In this document: piece after piece, positions 1-6,619 of the stretch
Numbering within the stretch: the first letter of the stretch is position 1
How the letters are laid out: every line of letters begins with the position of its first letter
Assembly: GCA_964650405.1 (NCBI GenBank)
Contig: CAZYTO010000114.1
Coordinates: forward strand, 1-16,442
Origin: CAZYTO01 sp964650405
GTDB lineage: Bacteria; Acidobacteriota; Thermoanaerobaculia; Gp7-AA8
Length of the DNA: 16,442 nucleotides
Reading direction: 5' to 3'
Program-made: the position numbers and the translations under genes
The notes under the pieces: generated by a model
Database searches by the model: none
What the model was told of the DNA's origin: nothing
Seen by the model: only the letters and a program-made list of their open reading frames with translations

Positions 1-20
1 TGCGACCTCGGAGAACGAGT

Positions 21-488
21 ATGAGCGCGACTGGTGACACGTTGCACATTCGCGAGCTGTTTCTCCACCGCCAGCCCTCGTACCGGCTCAGCGAGGTCGC
101 TCGACTTCTCGGCATGACCCGAGGTCGACTCGAACGCGATGCGAAAGCCGATCAGGAGGGCGCATATCGCGTCAACGGCCGCTGGCGCTTCACGTGGCGG
201 CAGGTCGTGTACCTAGCACTACGGCAGTGGTCGCTGGCCGAGATTCACGCAGCGCTTGGTCCTGCGGCAACACCGGCGCTTCCACCGTTGCTCGGGCTGC
301 GCGCAGTCACCGTGCGGCTGCCTGAGTACCTCGTACGTGCGATCGAACTCTCTGCAGCAGCCGACGACATCACGATCGACGACTGGCTGCACCACGAACT
401 CACTGACTTCGCCGGCACCGTCGTCGAAGGGATGGAACGCGCTATTCCCGGCTATCGCCGCGCGTATCTCTTCCCCGGCCAAGAGTAG
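21..488 (+). CDS. HTH plus ribbon-helix-helix-like DNA-binding protein
   Basis: This 155-residue protein probably binds DNA, though no target is visible. Residues about 21-42 (YRLSEVARLLGMTRGRLERD) read as a MerR/excisionase-like helix-turn-helix, followed by a beta-wing-like RVNGRWRFTWRQVVYLAL stretch at 50-67. A second region at about 95-128 (AVTVRLPEYLVRAIEL and the following helix) looks like a ribbon-helix-helix unit, with a beta strand ending in RLP followed by two helices. Such small mixed HTH/RHH proteins are often antitoxins or local repressors; a toxin partner could lie left of the window but none is seen. The ATG at 21 has a GGAG 7 nt upstream. The frame stays open to base 3, so a slightly longer start cannot be excluded. 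It ends 24 bp from the convergent end of the large helical gene, so the two are not co-transcribed. Confidence 0.72.
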   Translation: MSATGDTLHIRELFLHRQPSYRLSEVARLLGMTRGRLERDAKADQEGAYRVNGRWRFTWRQVVYLALRQWSLAEIHAALGPAATPALPPLLGLRAVTVRLPEYLVRAIELSAAADDITIDDWLHHELTDFAGTVVEGMERAIPGYRRAYLFPGQE

Positions 489-512
489 ACGAGCAGCGTG
501 CACTCCGAGAAA

Positions 513-3500
513 TTAGGCTGCGAGGTCGAGGAGGCTATCAAAGCCGCGTCCCACGAGGTGATTCGCGAATGCTCGCGCTTCCGCGATCGTTGACGCGTCC
601 CCGTGTTCGATCGCGGCTGAGATGATGCGTCGTAGCCGACCATCGAGAACCCATGTGTACAACCGCATGCCATCAGCACCGTTGACCAGGAGGCGCGTGC
701 ATCGAACCACAGCCTGCGGATGCTCGGGTGCGGCGCTGGCCAGATCATCGATGACTTCGAAGTCACGCATGACGTGACCAGCGAGCGTGAGCGCTCGTTC
801 GAGTTGCGCAAGGCGCCACGGCAACTCCAGCTTGGCTTCGTGGAACCACATGCCGAAACCGCGGAGAGACGGGGCGAGCTCCGGTTTCCCGCTGCACCAA
901 GTCCAGAACTCAGCAAGCTTTGCTCGGAAGGCATCGTCATCTTCGTTGATCACGTCTGCCACAGCATGTGGCGCAAAGCCGACGGCGTAGGCGCGCGTAT
1001 CGTCATCCGCCGCCATGAAGAAGCGTTCCAGGATGCCGCCGGTGTCGAGCGTGAGCGCGCCAGCGGCGAAGAGCCACATCATGCGACGCGCGAGGTGCGT
1101 GTGGTAATGCGAGTAGAGCGGTTTTTCGCCCGATAGCAATCCGATGGCGTGCTCGTGTTCACCGAGGAGTGCCTTGTCGTCGTTGAGTCGCGCTTGCGCT
1201 TGAACGACGTACGTTTGCCAAGTAGCCGCTCGACGTGCGGGTTCATTCGGGGGGAAGAAATGCGTGATGTTGTCGTCGAACCAGCCGTGATCGAGGGCGC
1301 GCAGTAGTGGAAGAAATTGGCCGTAGAGCGCGCGGATAGCCAGTGAAGCGTCCTTCGTGAGGTGCTCGGTGAGGAGAGTACGCACCTCTGGCATGTCGAC
1401 AAAGGTTTTCGGGCGGTCATCTTCCGGCGTGGAGACACGTACCCATCGCGAGTACCAGATGACGGCTTCGAGTGCCTGACCGCGTGTCGAATTGATCGCG
1501 GTGCTCAACGGTTCGGAGGGATGTTCCTGCTCGCGCTCAGATGAGGGGTCCGGGTCTTCCGAGATGCGCGCGAGGATGAGCCAGATCTGCTCGCGTAACC
1601 CGATCGGAATCTGACTCGCTCCGTCACGGAATCCTACTTCGAATAGCCGAGCGACGGCGCCGCGTGCCCATCCCCAATGCGGGTCGTCATCATCCCATCC
1701 ATCTTCGACACGGCCAGCAATCTCCCGCGGCTGCTCAGCAATCCAATTCGCAAGGACTACGACCGGTGCCCACGCGATTACCGGTTGGTCGTTCTGCACG
1801 GCGGTGTGCAACCCATTGAGGATTCCCCGCACATAGGTCGCATCGAGACCAATGAACGAAGCGGCTGCGGTGGCGAACTCCAGCGGACGGCTATTAGCGA
1901 TGGCCTGGAGTTCTCGCCCGATTCCCTCACGGGATGGAGCGTCGAAGGATCGGCCTGCGGCAGGCTGCCATCTGCGCAGGAACTCGACAATGCCAGGGAC
2001 ATCCATCTGCGCAAGCTCGGCAGCGGTCTTTGGACTCGTTGGGCCGACCCACATCGCGCCAACCCATGCGACAAAATCTTGGGTCTCATCGGGCTGCCCA
2101 TGTTCGGCGACCAGTTCGTCGTACCGGCCTCGCGCATCTTCCGGCAGCCATTCCTCAATCCACCAGAGTCGTTGCGCGATCCACCAGTCTTGACGGCGGC
2201 CGCTCTCCTCATCGGGTGGCTCGTCTGTGTCCCGAGGTCCACGAAGGATGTCATCGATGAGTCGCCGCTTCTCGTCAGGATTCAAGTGCGGGAACGCGGC
2301 CCGAATGAGTAGTCGCGCTTCATGCTTCATCCACCACTGATGGAGGAGACCGGGATCGAGCGCGCGCTGGCGCGCTGCAAGTGACGCAGGGTCGTGGCGG
2401 AGAAGGTGAAGGGCGAGTCGGCGAAAGAAGTACCAACCCCGTCGCTCGCAATCTTCGATTACCGCGGCAAGCGCATTCGGATCTGCGTTGATGCAAGCGT
2501 CGGCAGCATCGCGTACGGCGCCGGCCAGGTGCGGGAGTGGATCGTAGAGATGATTCTGCTCGTGGGGTTCGATGGCCGGCATCCACCCGTTGGAGTTGTC
2601 GTTGGGTGGCGTGCCGTGCGCCTGTTGCAGGGCGGCATCGAGGAGCTTCGCGAGCGTGTCGTAGGCTGCGCGTGGTGCGCTCGCATTGAGTTCCGCGGCG
2701 GCGCTGACGACATCCTCGTAGGAGTGCACGTCAAGCGGCGACGTGAGGTCGTCGATCGACTCGCTGGCCGGTCGTTGCAGCGCGAGCAGCTTCTCGAAAG
2801 TCTGAAGTGCGATATCCGGTGCATGGCTACCGATGCGTGCCGCCGCCTTTGCCAGCTCGGTGGCAATGAAGTCGTCATGTACATCGCCATCGGCAAACGC
2901 GGATGCCTCGCTGAGCACCAGGTCCTTCGCCAACTCATGCGGCAGAGCATTGGCGATTGCGATGATGGTCATGTGAATCGACACGTTGGGTGTCCGGGAG
3001 AGCTGCGTTGCGATGCGGTGTACGTCCTGCGCGTGGGTCTCGGCAACGCGCTGCAGGAAGGCGATTGCCGGCCACGGCCCGACGTCCGGTGGATCAGTGA
3101 AGAGACTCGCGTCCTTCGTGATCGCGACGATCCACTCGTTGCTGGTCGCGCGCTCGAAGAAGTATCGGAAGGTGTTGCTGTTGTTCGGAATCTTGTTGCG
3201 CAGTTGCGAGACCTGACCCTCGCCGGGATGCTGGACGCCAAGAATGCTGTCGATGCGCTTGTAGACGAGCGCCCACGCAGCATCGAGCTGCGTCAGAAGG
3301 AGGCTGAGCAGCTTCTGGAAGACTTCCCATGCCTCGGCCACGTCCTCAAGCTTGCGCGGTGCAGCGAGAGCGTTGCGGTGCGCCTTGTCGTGGAGCTTCC
3401 CCATCGCCTGCCAGAGCTGGGCGATCTCATGGTCAGCTGGGAGTTCAAACGCTTCGAGAATCGCTGCGAGCGCGGCCTTGTCCCCGCCCATGCTCGCCTT

Positions 3501-3845
3501 CTTCAGGTTGAACGGTGCGAGCGCAGCGCGGAGCTGCTGGTCAGTTTCTGCCGTTGGTGCGGTACCGCAGGCCGCGTAGATACCGGCGATGACACCGGCG
3601 ACATCGACTTCCTTGGGCGTTTTGAAGTCGAGCGGCACGAGCACCTGGGCAATCGCGCTCTTGATCTCGCGCTGCAGGTGGACGACGAGGTGAGCCGCGG
3701 TTTCGAGATCGGCAAACTTCGACTCATCAGCGAAGAATGCGCAGGCGTCGCGGAACGCTGCCGCTGGCCAGGCGCCGATCTTCCGCAGACGCTCGTACAG
3801 CTCAGCCTGCCGCGGCTCAAATCGAAACGAATCCATGGATGACAT
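513..3845 (-). CDS. Large uncharacterised alpha-helical (repeat-like) protein, 1110 aa
   Basis: I cannot assign a function. The protein is almost entirely predicted helix, with no signal peptide or membrane segment, no Walker A/B motif and no nuclease motif that I can see, so it looks like a cytosolic HEAT/ARM-like scaffold. Blocks that I recall as conserved in an uncharacterised family of about 1000-1200 aa are AHLVVHLQREIKSA (51-64), KLHDKAHR (150-157), LRNKIPNNSNTFRYFF (215-230), NEWI (236-239) with SLFTDPP (247-253), and a C-terminal end of the type 'ARAFANHLVGRGFDSLLDL'. The middle (about 500-560) is rich in Trp and acidic residues. Start ATG 3845 (MSSMDSF) has no clear Shine-Dalgarno; the ATG three codons later is an alternative. 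Hand-counting about 60 codons at the 5' end gives roughly a quarter A/T third positions, visibly more than in the regulator at 12692. This fits horizontal acquisition. A role in defence or stress is only a guess. Confidence 0.85.
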   Translation of the reverse strand: MSSMDSFRFEPRQAELYERLRKIGAWPAAAFRDACAFFADESKFADLETAAHLVVHLQREIKSAIAQVLVPLDFKTPKEVDVAGVIAGIYAACGTAPTAETDQQLRAALAPFNLKKASMGGDKAALAAILEAFELPADHEIAQLWQAMGKLHDKAHRNALAAPRKLEDVAEAWEVFQKLLSLLLTQLDAAWALVYKRIDSILGVQHPGEGQVSQLRNKIPNNSNTFRYFFERATSNEWIVAITKDASLFTDPPDVGPWPAIAFLQRVAETHAQDVHRIATQLSRTPNVSIHMTIIAIANALPHELAKDLVLSEASAFADGDVHDDFIATELAKAAARIGSHAPDIALQTFEKLLALQRPASESIDDLTSPLDVHSYEDVVSAAAELNASAPRAAYDTLAKLLDAALQQAHGTPPNDNSNGWMPAIEPHEQNHLYDPLPHLAGAVRDAADACINADPNALAAVIEDCERRGWYFFRRLALHLLRHDPASLAARQRALDPGLLHQWWMKHEARLLIRAAFPHLNPDEKRRLIDDILRGPRDTDEPPDEESGRRQDWWIAQRLWWIEEWLPEDARGRYDELVAEHGQPDETQDFVAWVGAMWVGPTSPKTAAELAQMDVPGIVEFLRRWQPAAGRSFDAPSREGIGRELQAIANSRPLEFATAAASFIGLDATYVRGILNGLHTAVQNDQPVIAWAPVVVLANWIAEQPREIAGRVEDGWDDDDPHWGWARGAVARLFEVGFRDGASQIPIGLREQIWLILARISEDPDPSSEREQEHPSEPLSTAINSTRGQALEAVIWYSRWVRVSTPEDDRPKTFVDMPEVRTLLTEHLTKDASLAIRALYGQFLPLLRALDHGWFDDNITHFFPPNEPARRAATWQTYVVQAQARLNDDKALLGEHEHAIGLLSGEKPLYSHYHTHLARRMMWLFAAGALTLDTGGILERFFMAADDDTRAYAVGFAPHAVADVINEDDDAFRAKLAEFWTWCSGKPELAPSLRGFGMWFHEAKLELPWRLAQLERALTLAGHVMRDFEVIDDLASAAPEHPQAVVRCTRLLVNGADGMRLYTWVLDGRLRRIISAAIEHGDASTIAEARAFANHLVGRGFDSLLDLAA

Positions 3846-4323
3846 CGGGGTGACGCAGCCTTAATAAATCCGAAGGCAGACCGTTCGACGTCCACGCTGA
3901 CGGATGAATCTCGACACTGCCAACCTGAACAGCCGTTGGTTCATCAGAATTCGGGAGGTTAACGACCGCCGGTTATGCTGCTCTGGCGAGCAGAGCGGTT
4001 CGAAAATCGTCTCGGATGCCCCGCCAGGCTTCACGCCGCGACGATCTTAAGAGTCTCGCGCAATGCGTCGGCTATAGAAGCCCCGGAAGCAGCCATCGCA
4101 ACGACTCCGAGAAGATGTTCGCGGTACGATTCCTCTCGCATCCGATCGGTCGTATCCCACACCGCGTTGAAGCTTACGGCCGTCCTCGTCGTTCCGGCCT
4201 GACGACGCTACAACGCGTGGCGAGAAATGATGGATATCGTGGGCGACAGGCCTGGCAGCTGAGCCACAAACCTTCCATTTTCAGCTCCAAACCGCCTTGC
4301 CGGTTCATCCGGGTTTCCCTCTA
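3846..4323. other. 478-bp intergenic stretch, mostly unexplained
   Basis: This gap separates the large helical gene from the end of the aminotransferase gene. It contains a small hairpin (GCTCTG at 3980-3985, loop GCGAG, CAGAGC at 3991-3996) without a T-tract, and one possible gene relic on the minus strand (4031-4207, listed separately). I see no transposase, integrase, tRNA or strong promoter here. It is moderately less GC-rich than the genes to its right and may be the scar between accessory and core DNA. Confidence 0.4.
4031..4207 (-). pseudogene. Possible relic of a small helical protein
   Basis: On the minus strand the frame is open for 58 codons between a TAG (4208-4210) and a TGA (4031-4033). 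Its C-terminal half (DRMREESYREHLLGVVAMAA followed by SGASIADALRETLKIVAA) looks like a real amphipathic helical tail rather than random translation. There is no convincing start: the only internal ATG is at codon 23 and no Shine-Dalgarno precedes it. It could be the 3' end of a gene whose front was lost, or a very short gene starting at an internal GTG or ATG. No family is recognised, and chance is still possible. Confidence 0.25.
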
Positions 4324-5682
4324 TCACCCCGTCACTGCCGCATCCGTGATCTCCAGCCCGCGGTCGATGATGGCGAAGGCTTCCCGCAACTGCGCCTCGG
4401 TGATGCAGAGCGGCGGGTTGGTGAAGAGGTTGTTCCAATTGATGAAGGCGTACATTCCCTGTTCCCGCAGCCAGGCGCCGAGCTTGCCCATCTCCGGGCT
4501 TGTGCCGTTGAACGGGGCCATCGGCTCCTTCGTGGCGCGGTTGCGGACCAGTTCCAGGACGCCGAACAAACCGATCGAACGGACGTCGCCGACTGACGGA
4601 TGCTTCGCCTTCATCTCCGCGTGCAGCGCGGAGAGCACGCGGCCCATGCGCTGCGTGTGGCCGTTGAGGTCGTCGTCGATCATCACCTGCAGGCACGCCT
4701 CCGCCGCGGCCAGGCTCATCGGATGGGCGTTGTACGTCAACCCGCCGTAGAAGACGTTCTTCTCGTAGTAGCTCGCGATGCGGTCGCTGACACCCACCGC
4801 TCCCAGCGGAAGGTACGCGGAGGTCAGTCCCTTGGCCATGGTGATCATGTCGGGGACGACGTTCCAGTGATCGGCGGCGAACCAACGGCCGGTTCTTCCG
4901 AGGCCACACATCACCTCGTCGCAGACGAGAAGAATGCCGTGACGGTCGCAGATGGCGCGCAGGCCCTGCAGATAGCCGTCGGGCGGCACGATGAGACCGT
5001 TCGTTCCGGTGACCGTCTCGATGAAGATGGCCGCGATGGTCTTGGGTCCTTCGTACTGCAGGATCTCCTCGATCTCGTCGAGGCAGCGCCGCGTGAACGT
5101 CTCGTCGCTGTCGCCTTCGCGGTAGAGGTGGCTCCGGTACTTGTAGGGATCGAAGAAGCGGACCACACCCGGAATCCCCGGTTCGTTCGCCCAGCGCCGC
5201 GGGTCGCCGGTGAGGGAAATGGCGCCGGCGGTCGCGCCGTGGTACGAGCGGTAACGGACCATGATCTTCTGGCGGCCGGTGACCGTCCGCGCGATGCGCA
5301 GCGCGTTCTCATTGGCCTCCGCGCCGCCGAGGGTGAAGAAGAAGCGATTGAGATCGCCGGGCGTCAGGTCTGCGAGCATTTTGCCGATGCGGGCCCGAAC
5401 CGGACTGGCCATCCCCGGCCCGGCGTAGGCCAGCTCCGCGGCCTGCCGCTGGATGGCCTCGATCACACGACGGTTGCCGTGGCCGATGTTCACGCACATG
5501 AGCTGCGAGTTCATGTCGATGTAACGCTTGCCATCGGCATCCCAGAAGTAAATCCCCTCGCCGCGCACCATGGGAATGGGATTGACGCTCCCCTGGGCGG
5601 ACCACGAAAAAATAGTGTGCCGCCGGGTCAGCTCGACGATCTCTTCCGCCGTCATCGTGCCCGTCGCTTCGCTGGTGATCAT
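4324..5682 (-). CDS. Class III PLP-dependent aminotransferase (taurine/omega-amino acid:pyruvate type)
   Basis: This 452-residue cytosolic enzyme should transfer an amino group, usually from an omega-amine, to a keto acid such as pyruvate, using pyridoxal phosphate. It is full length for the family. Visible landmarks are the N-terminal substrate strand (HTIFSWSAQ, 22-30), the cofactor phosphate loop GGAEAN (119-124), the ring-stacking YHG (147-149), the PLP nitrogen-binding Asp255 in CDEV, and the Schiff-base Lys284 in MAKGLTSAYLPLGA. The segment SLTGDPRRWANEPG (156-169) and the N-terminal pattern remind me most of taurine-pyruvate and related omega-aminotransferases, but the substrate cannot be fixed from sequence, and no pathway gene flanks it. 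ATG 5682 is chosen because GGGGAG sits 7 nt upstream; an internal ATG at codon 10 lacks that support. It is a single gene, divergent from the KGG stress gene. Confidence 0.92.
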   Translation of the reverse strand: MITSEATGTMTAEEIVELTRRHTIFSWSAQGSVNPIPMVRGEGIYFWDADGKRYIDMNSQLMCVNIGHGNRRVIEAIQRQAAELAYAGPGMASPVRARIGKMLADLTPGDLNRFFFTLGGAEANENALRIARTVTGRQKIMVRYRSYHGATAGAISLTGDPRRWANEPGIPGVVRFFDPYKYRSHLYREGDSDETFTRRCLDEIEEILQYEGPKTIAAIFIETVTGTNGLIVPPDGYLQGLRAICDRHGILLVCDEVMCGLGRTGRWFAADHWNVVPDMITMAKGLTSAYLPLGAVGVSDRIASYYEKNVFYGGLTYNAHPMSLAAAEACLQVMIDDDLNGHTQRMGRVLSALHAEMKAKHPSVGDVRSIGLFGVLELVRNRATKEPMAPFNGTSPEMGKLGAWLREQGMYAFINWNNLFTNPPLCITEAQLREAFAIIDRGLEITDAAVTG

Positions 5683-5689
5683 CGTTTCG

Positions 5690-5695
5690 CTCCCC
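5690..5695 (-). promoter_or_regulatory. Ribosome binding site of the aminotransferase gene
   Basis: GGGGAG on the minus strand lies 7 nt before the ATG at 5682. It fixes that start over the in-frame ATG nine codons later. Confidence 0.7.
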
Positions 5696-5856
5696 GTGCC
5701 CTGTAGTTTCAGGCTCTAGGCTATCGCATCGGCGCGACCGGAGCGCGACGGCATCCCAGGCGGCTGGAAACCGCCACTAACGTCGTTTCCGTCAAACGCT
5801 CGTCAAAACCGTCCGCCCGGATCGCCGCCCGGCTCAGCTATGGCACAAAACGTGAA

Positions 5857-5871
5857 GCGATCTCAGATCGC
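5857..5871. promoter_or_regulatory. Short perfect hairpin upstream of the KGG gene
   Basis: GCGATC (5857-5862) and GATCGC (5866-5871) form a 6-bp perfect dyad with a TCA loop, 62 bp before the KGG start. It could be an operator or a 5'-leader hairpin. The surrounding 251-bp divergent spacer must hold promoters for both the aminotransferase and KGG genes, but no convincing -35/-10 pair stands out. A second weak dyad, GGCGG/CCGCC, lies at 5759-5775. Confidence 0.3.
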
Positions 5872-5917
5872 CTCGCTGCAGTTCCACGCAGTCGACAGCA
5901 GTAGCAAATCGAACCCC

Positions 5918-5924
5918 AAAGGAG
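5918..5924 (+). promoter_or_regulatory. Strong ribosome binding site of the KGG gene
   Basis: AAAGGAG lies 9 nt before the ATG at 5934. It is the best Shine-Dalgarno sequence in the window and suggests a highly translated product. Confidence 0.8.
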
Positions 5925-5933
5925 ATCACCCCA

Positions 5934-6323
5934 ATGGCAAATACGAGCAAACGCGGTTTTGCCTCCATGGACGCGGCCAAGCAGAAAGAGATTGCCAGCA
6001 AAGGCGGCCGCGCTGCCCACGCGAAGGGAACCGCTCACGAGTTCACCTCGGACGAAGCACGCGTCGCCGGGCGCAAGGGCGGAGAGGCCGTCAGCCGCGA
6101 CCGTGCCCACATGTCGGCCATCGGTCGCGAGGGCGGCCACAGCCGCGGACGCTCCCGTCAGACCCAGGGTTCCGTCAACCCCGGGATGTCCGACACCGAG
6201 CGGAGCTACATCGGGAATGAGCGCGCCAGCGACCGCGGCTCGCTCAGCGGCAACGATCGAAACGCCGGAAGCCGTTCCGAGCTTCAGGGCAGCCGGGAAG
6301 AGAGCAATCGCGGCCAGTACTGA
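5934..6323 (+). CDS. KGG-repeat general stress protein
   Basis: This 129-residue hydrophilic protein belongs to the KGG-motif (GsiB/Con-10-like) stress family, whose members accumulate under desiccation, starvation or general stress; the molecular function is not established. The opening RGFASMD (7-13) is a family signature. The KGG motif appears at 23-25 and 48-50, with a degenerate EGG at 66-68, each in a helical repeat (KEIASKGGRAAHAKG, RVAGRKGGEAVS, SAIGREGGHSRG). Residues 70-129 are low complexity (Gly, Ser, Arg, Asn, Glu) and almost certainly disordered. There is no signal peptide or membrane segment. A strong AAAGGAG precedes the ATG, and a strong terminator follows 12 bp after the stop, so this is a monocistronic gene. 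The repeats and disorder fit a hydrophilin-like protective role, which is an inference. Confidence 0.93.
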   Translation: MANTSKRGFASMDAAKQKEIASKGGRAAHAKGTAHEFTSDEARVAGRKGGEAVSRDRAHMSAIGREGGHSRGRSRQTQGSVNPGMSDTERSYIGNERASDRGSLSGNDRNAGSRSELQGSREESNRGQY

Positions 6324-6335
6324 TCCGTAGACAGG

Positions 6336-6366
6336 ACGCCGCTGGTCTCATACCAGCGGCGTTTTT
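6336..6366 (+). terminator. Rho-independent terminator of the KGG gene
   Basis: A perfect 11-bp stem (ACGCCGCTGGT at 6336-6346, ACCAGCGGCGT at 6352-6362) with a CTCAT loop runs into TTTTT (6362-6366). There is no A-tract on the other side, so it acts on + strand transcription only. Confidence 0.93.
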
Positions 6367-6395
6367 GTCATCACAGTGAGCGGAAAGTGGCGACC

Positions 6396-6617
6396 GGCGA
6401 GCGGGAGGGGGCAGTGGGTGCCGGGTAACGGGTGCCTGGTACCGTTGGGTATCGGGGATCGGGTGCCAGCTCTCGGAGGTACGCCGATACCCGTTACCCG
6501 ATACCCCGATACCCGTTACCCGATACCCCGATACCCGTCACCCGATACCCCGATACCCGTCACCCGATACCCCGATACCCGTCAACCCCGCCCGCCGCTT
6601 GCCGTCTCCCGCTCGCC
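6396..6617. repeat. Large imperfect palindrome enclosing a tandem repeat
   Basis: GGCGAGCGGGAG (6396-6407) is an exact inverted copy of CTCCCGCTCGCC (6606-6617). Flanking bases also match loosely. Inside it, the left side carries degenerate inverted versions of the right-hand tandem unit: GGGTAACGGGT (6423-6433) and GGGTATCGGGG (6447-6457). The element fills the space between the KGG terminator and the peptidase stop codon, and its right core ends only 2 bp from that stop. It has no coding potential; open frames through it read only as Pro-Asp-Thr-Arg-Tyr repeats. Confidence 0.75.
6486..6584. repeat. 22-bp tandem repeat, four and a half copies
   Basis: Four full copies of GATACCCGTYACCCGATACCCC lie at 6486-6507, 6508-6529, 6530-6551 and 6552-6573, with a partial copy to 6584. 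The only variation is T in copies 1-2 and C in copies 3-4 at position 10, so the array probably grew recently by slippage. Each unit is itself built from two GATACCC heptamers. Confidence 0.95.
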
Positions 6618-6619
6618 CG

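Noticed and set aside
2394..3842. Long + strand open frame of 482 codons opposite the large helical gene
   Set aside because: It is an antisense mirror of a well-formed coding frame, with Arg/Val/Glu-rich low-quality translation and no family features.
3980..4033. tRNA-like fragment (GGTTCGA loop with a CCGCCA end)
   Set aside because: No acceptor stem partner, D-arm or anticodon arm can be formed, and the T-stem does not pair.
4600..5706. 368-codon + strand frame opposite the aminotransferase
   Set aside because: The minus frame has every catalytic landmark of class III aminotransferases; the + frame is its high-GC shadow.
5839..5860. Sigma54-like TGGCAC upstream of the KGG gene
   Set aside because: The -12 TTGC element is absent at the required spacing; the same check failed for TTGGCACGG at 9451-9459 and for TGGCAC sequences on the minus strand.
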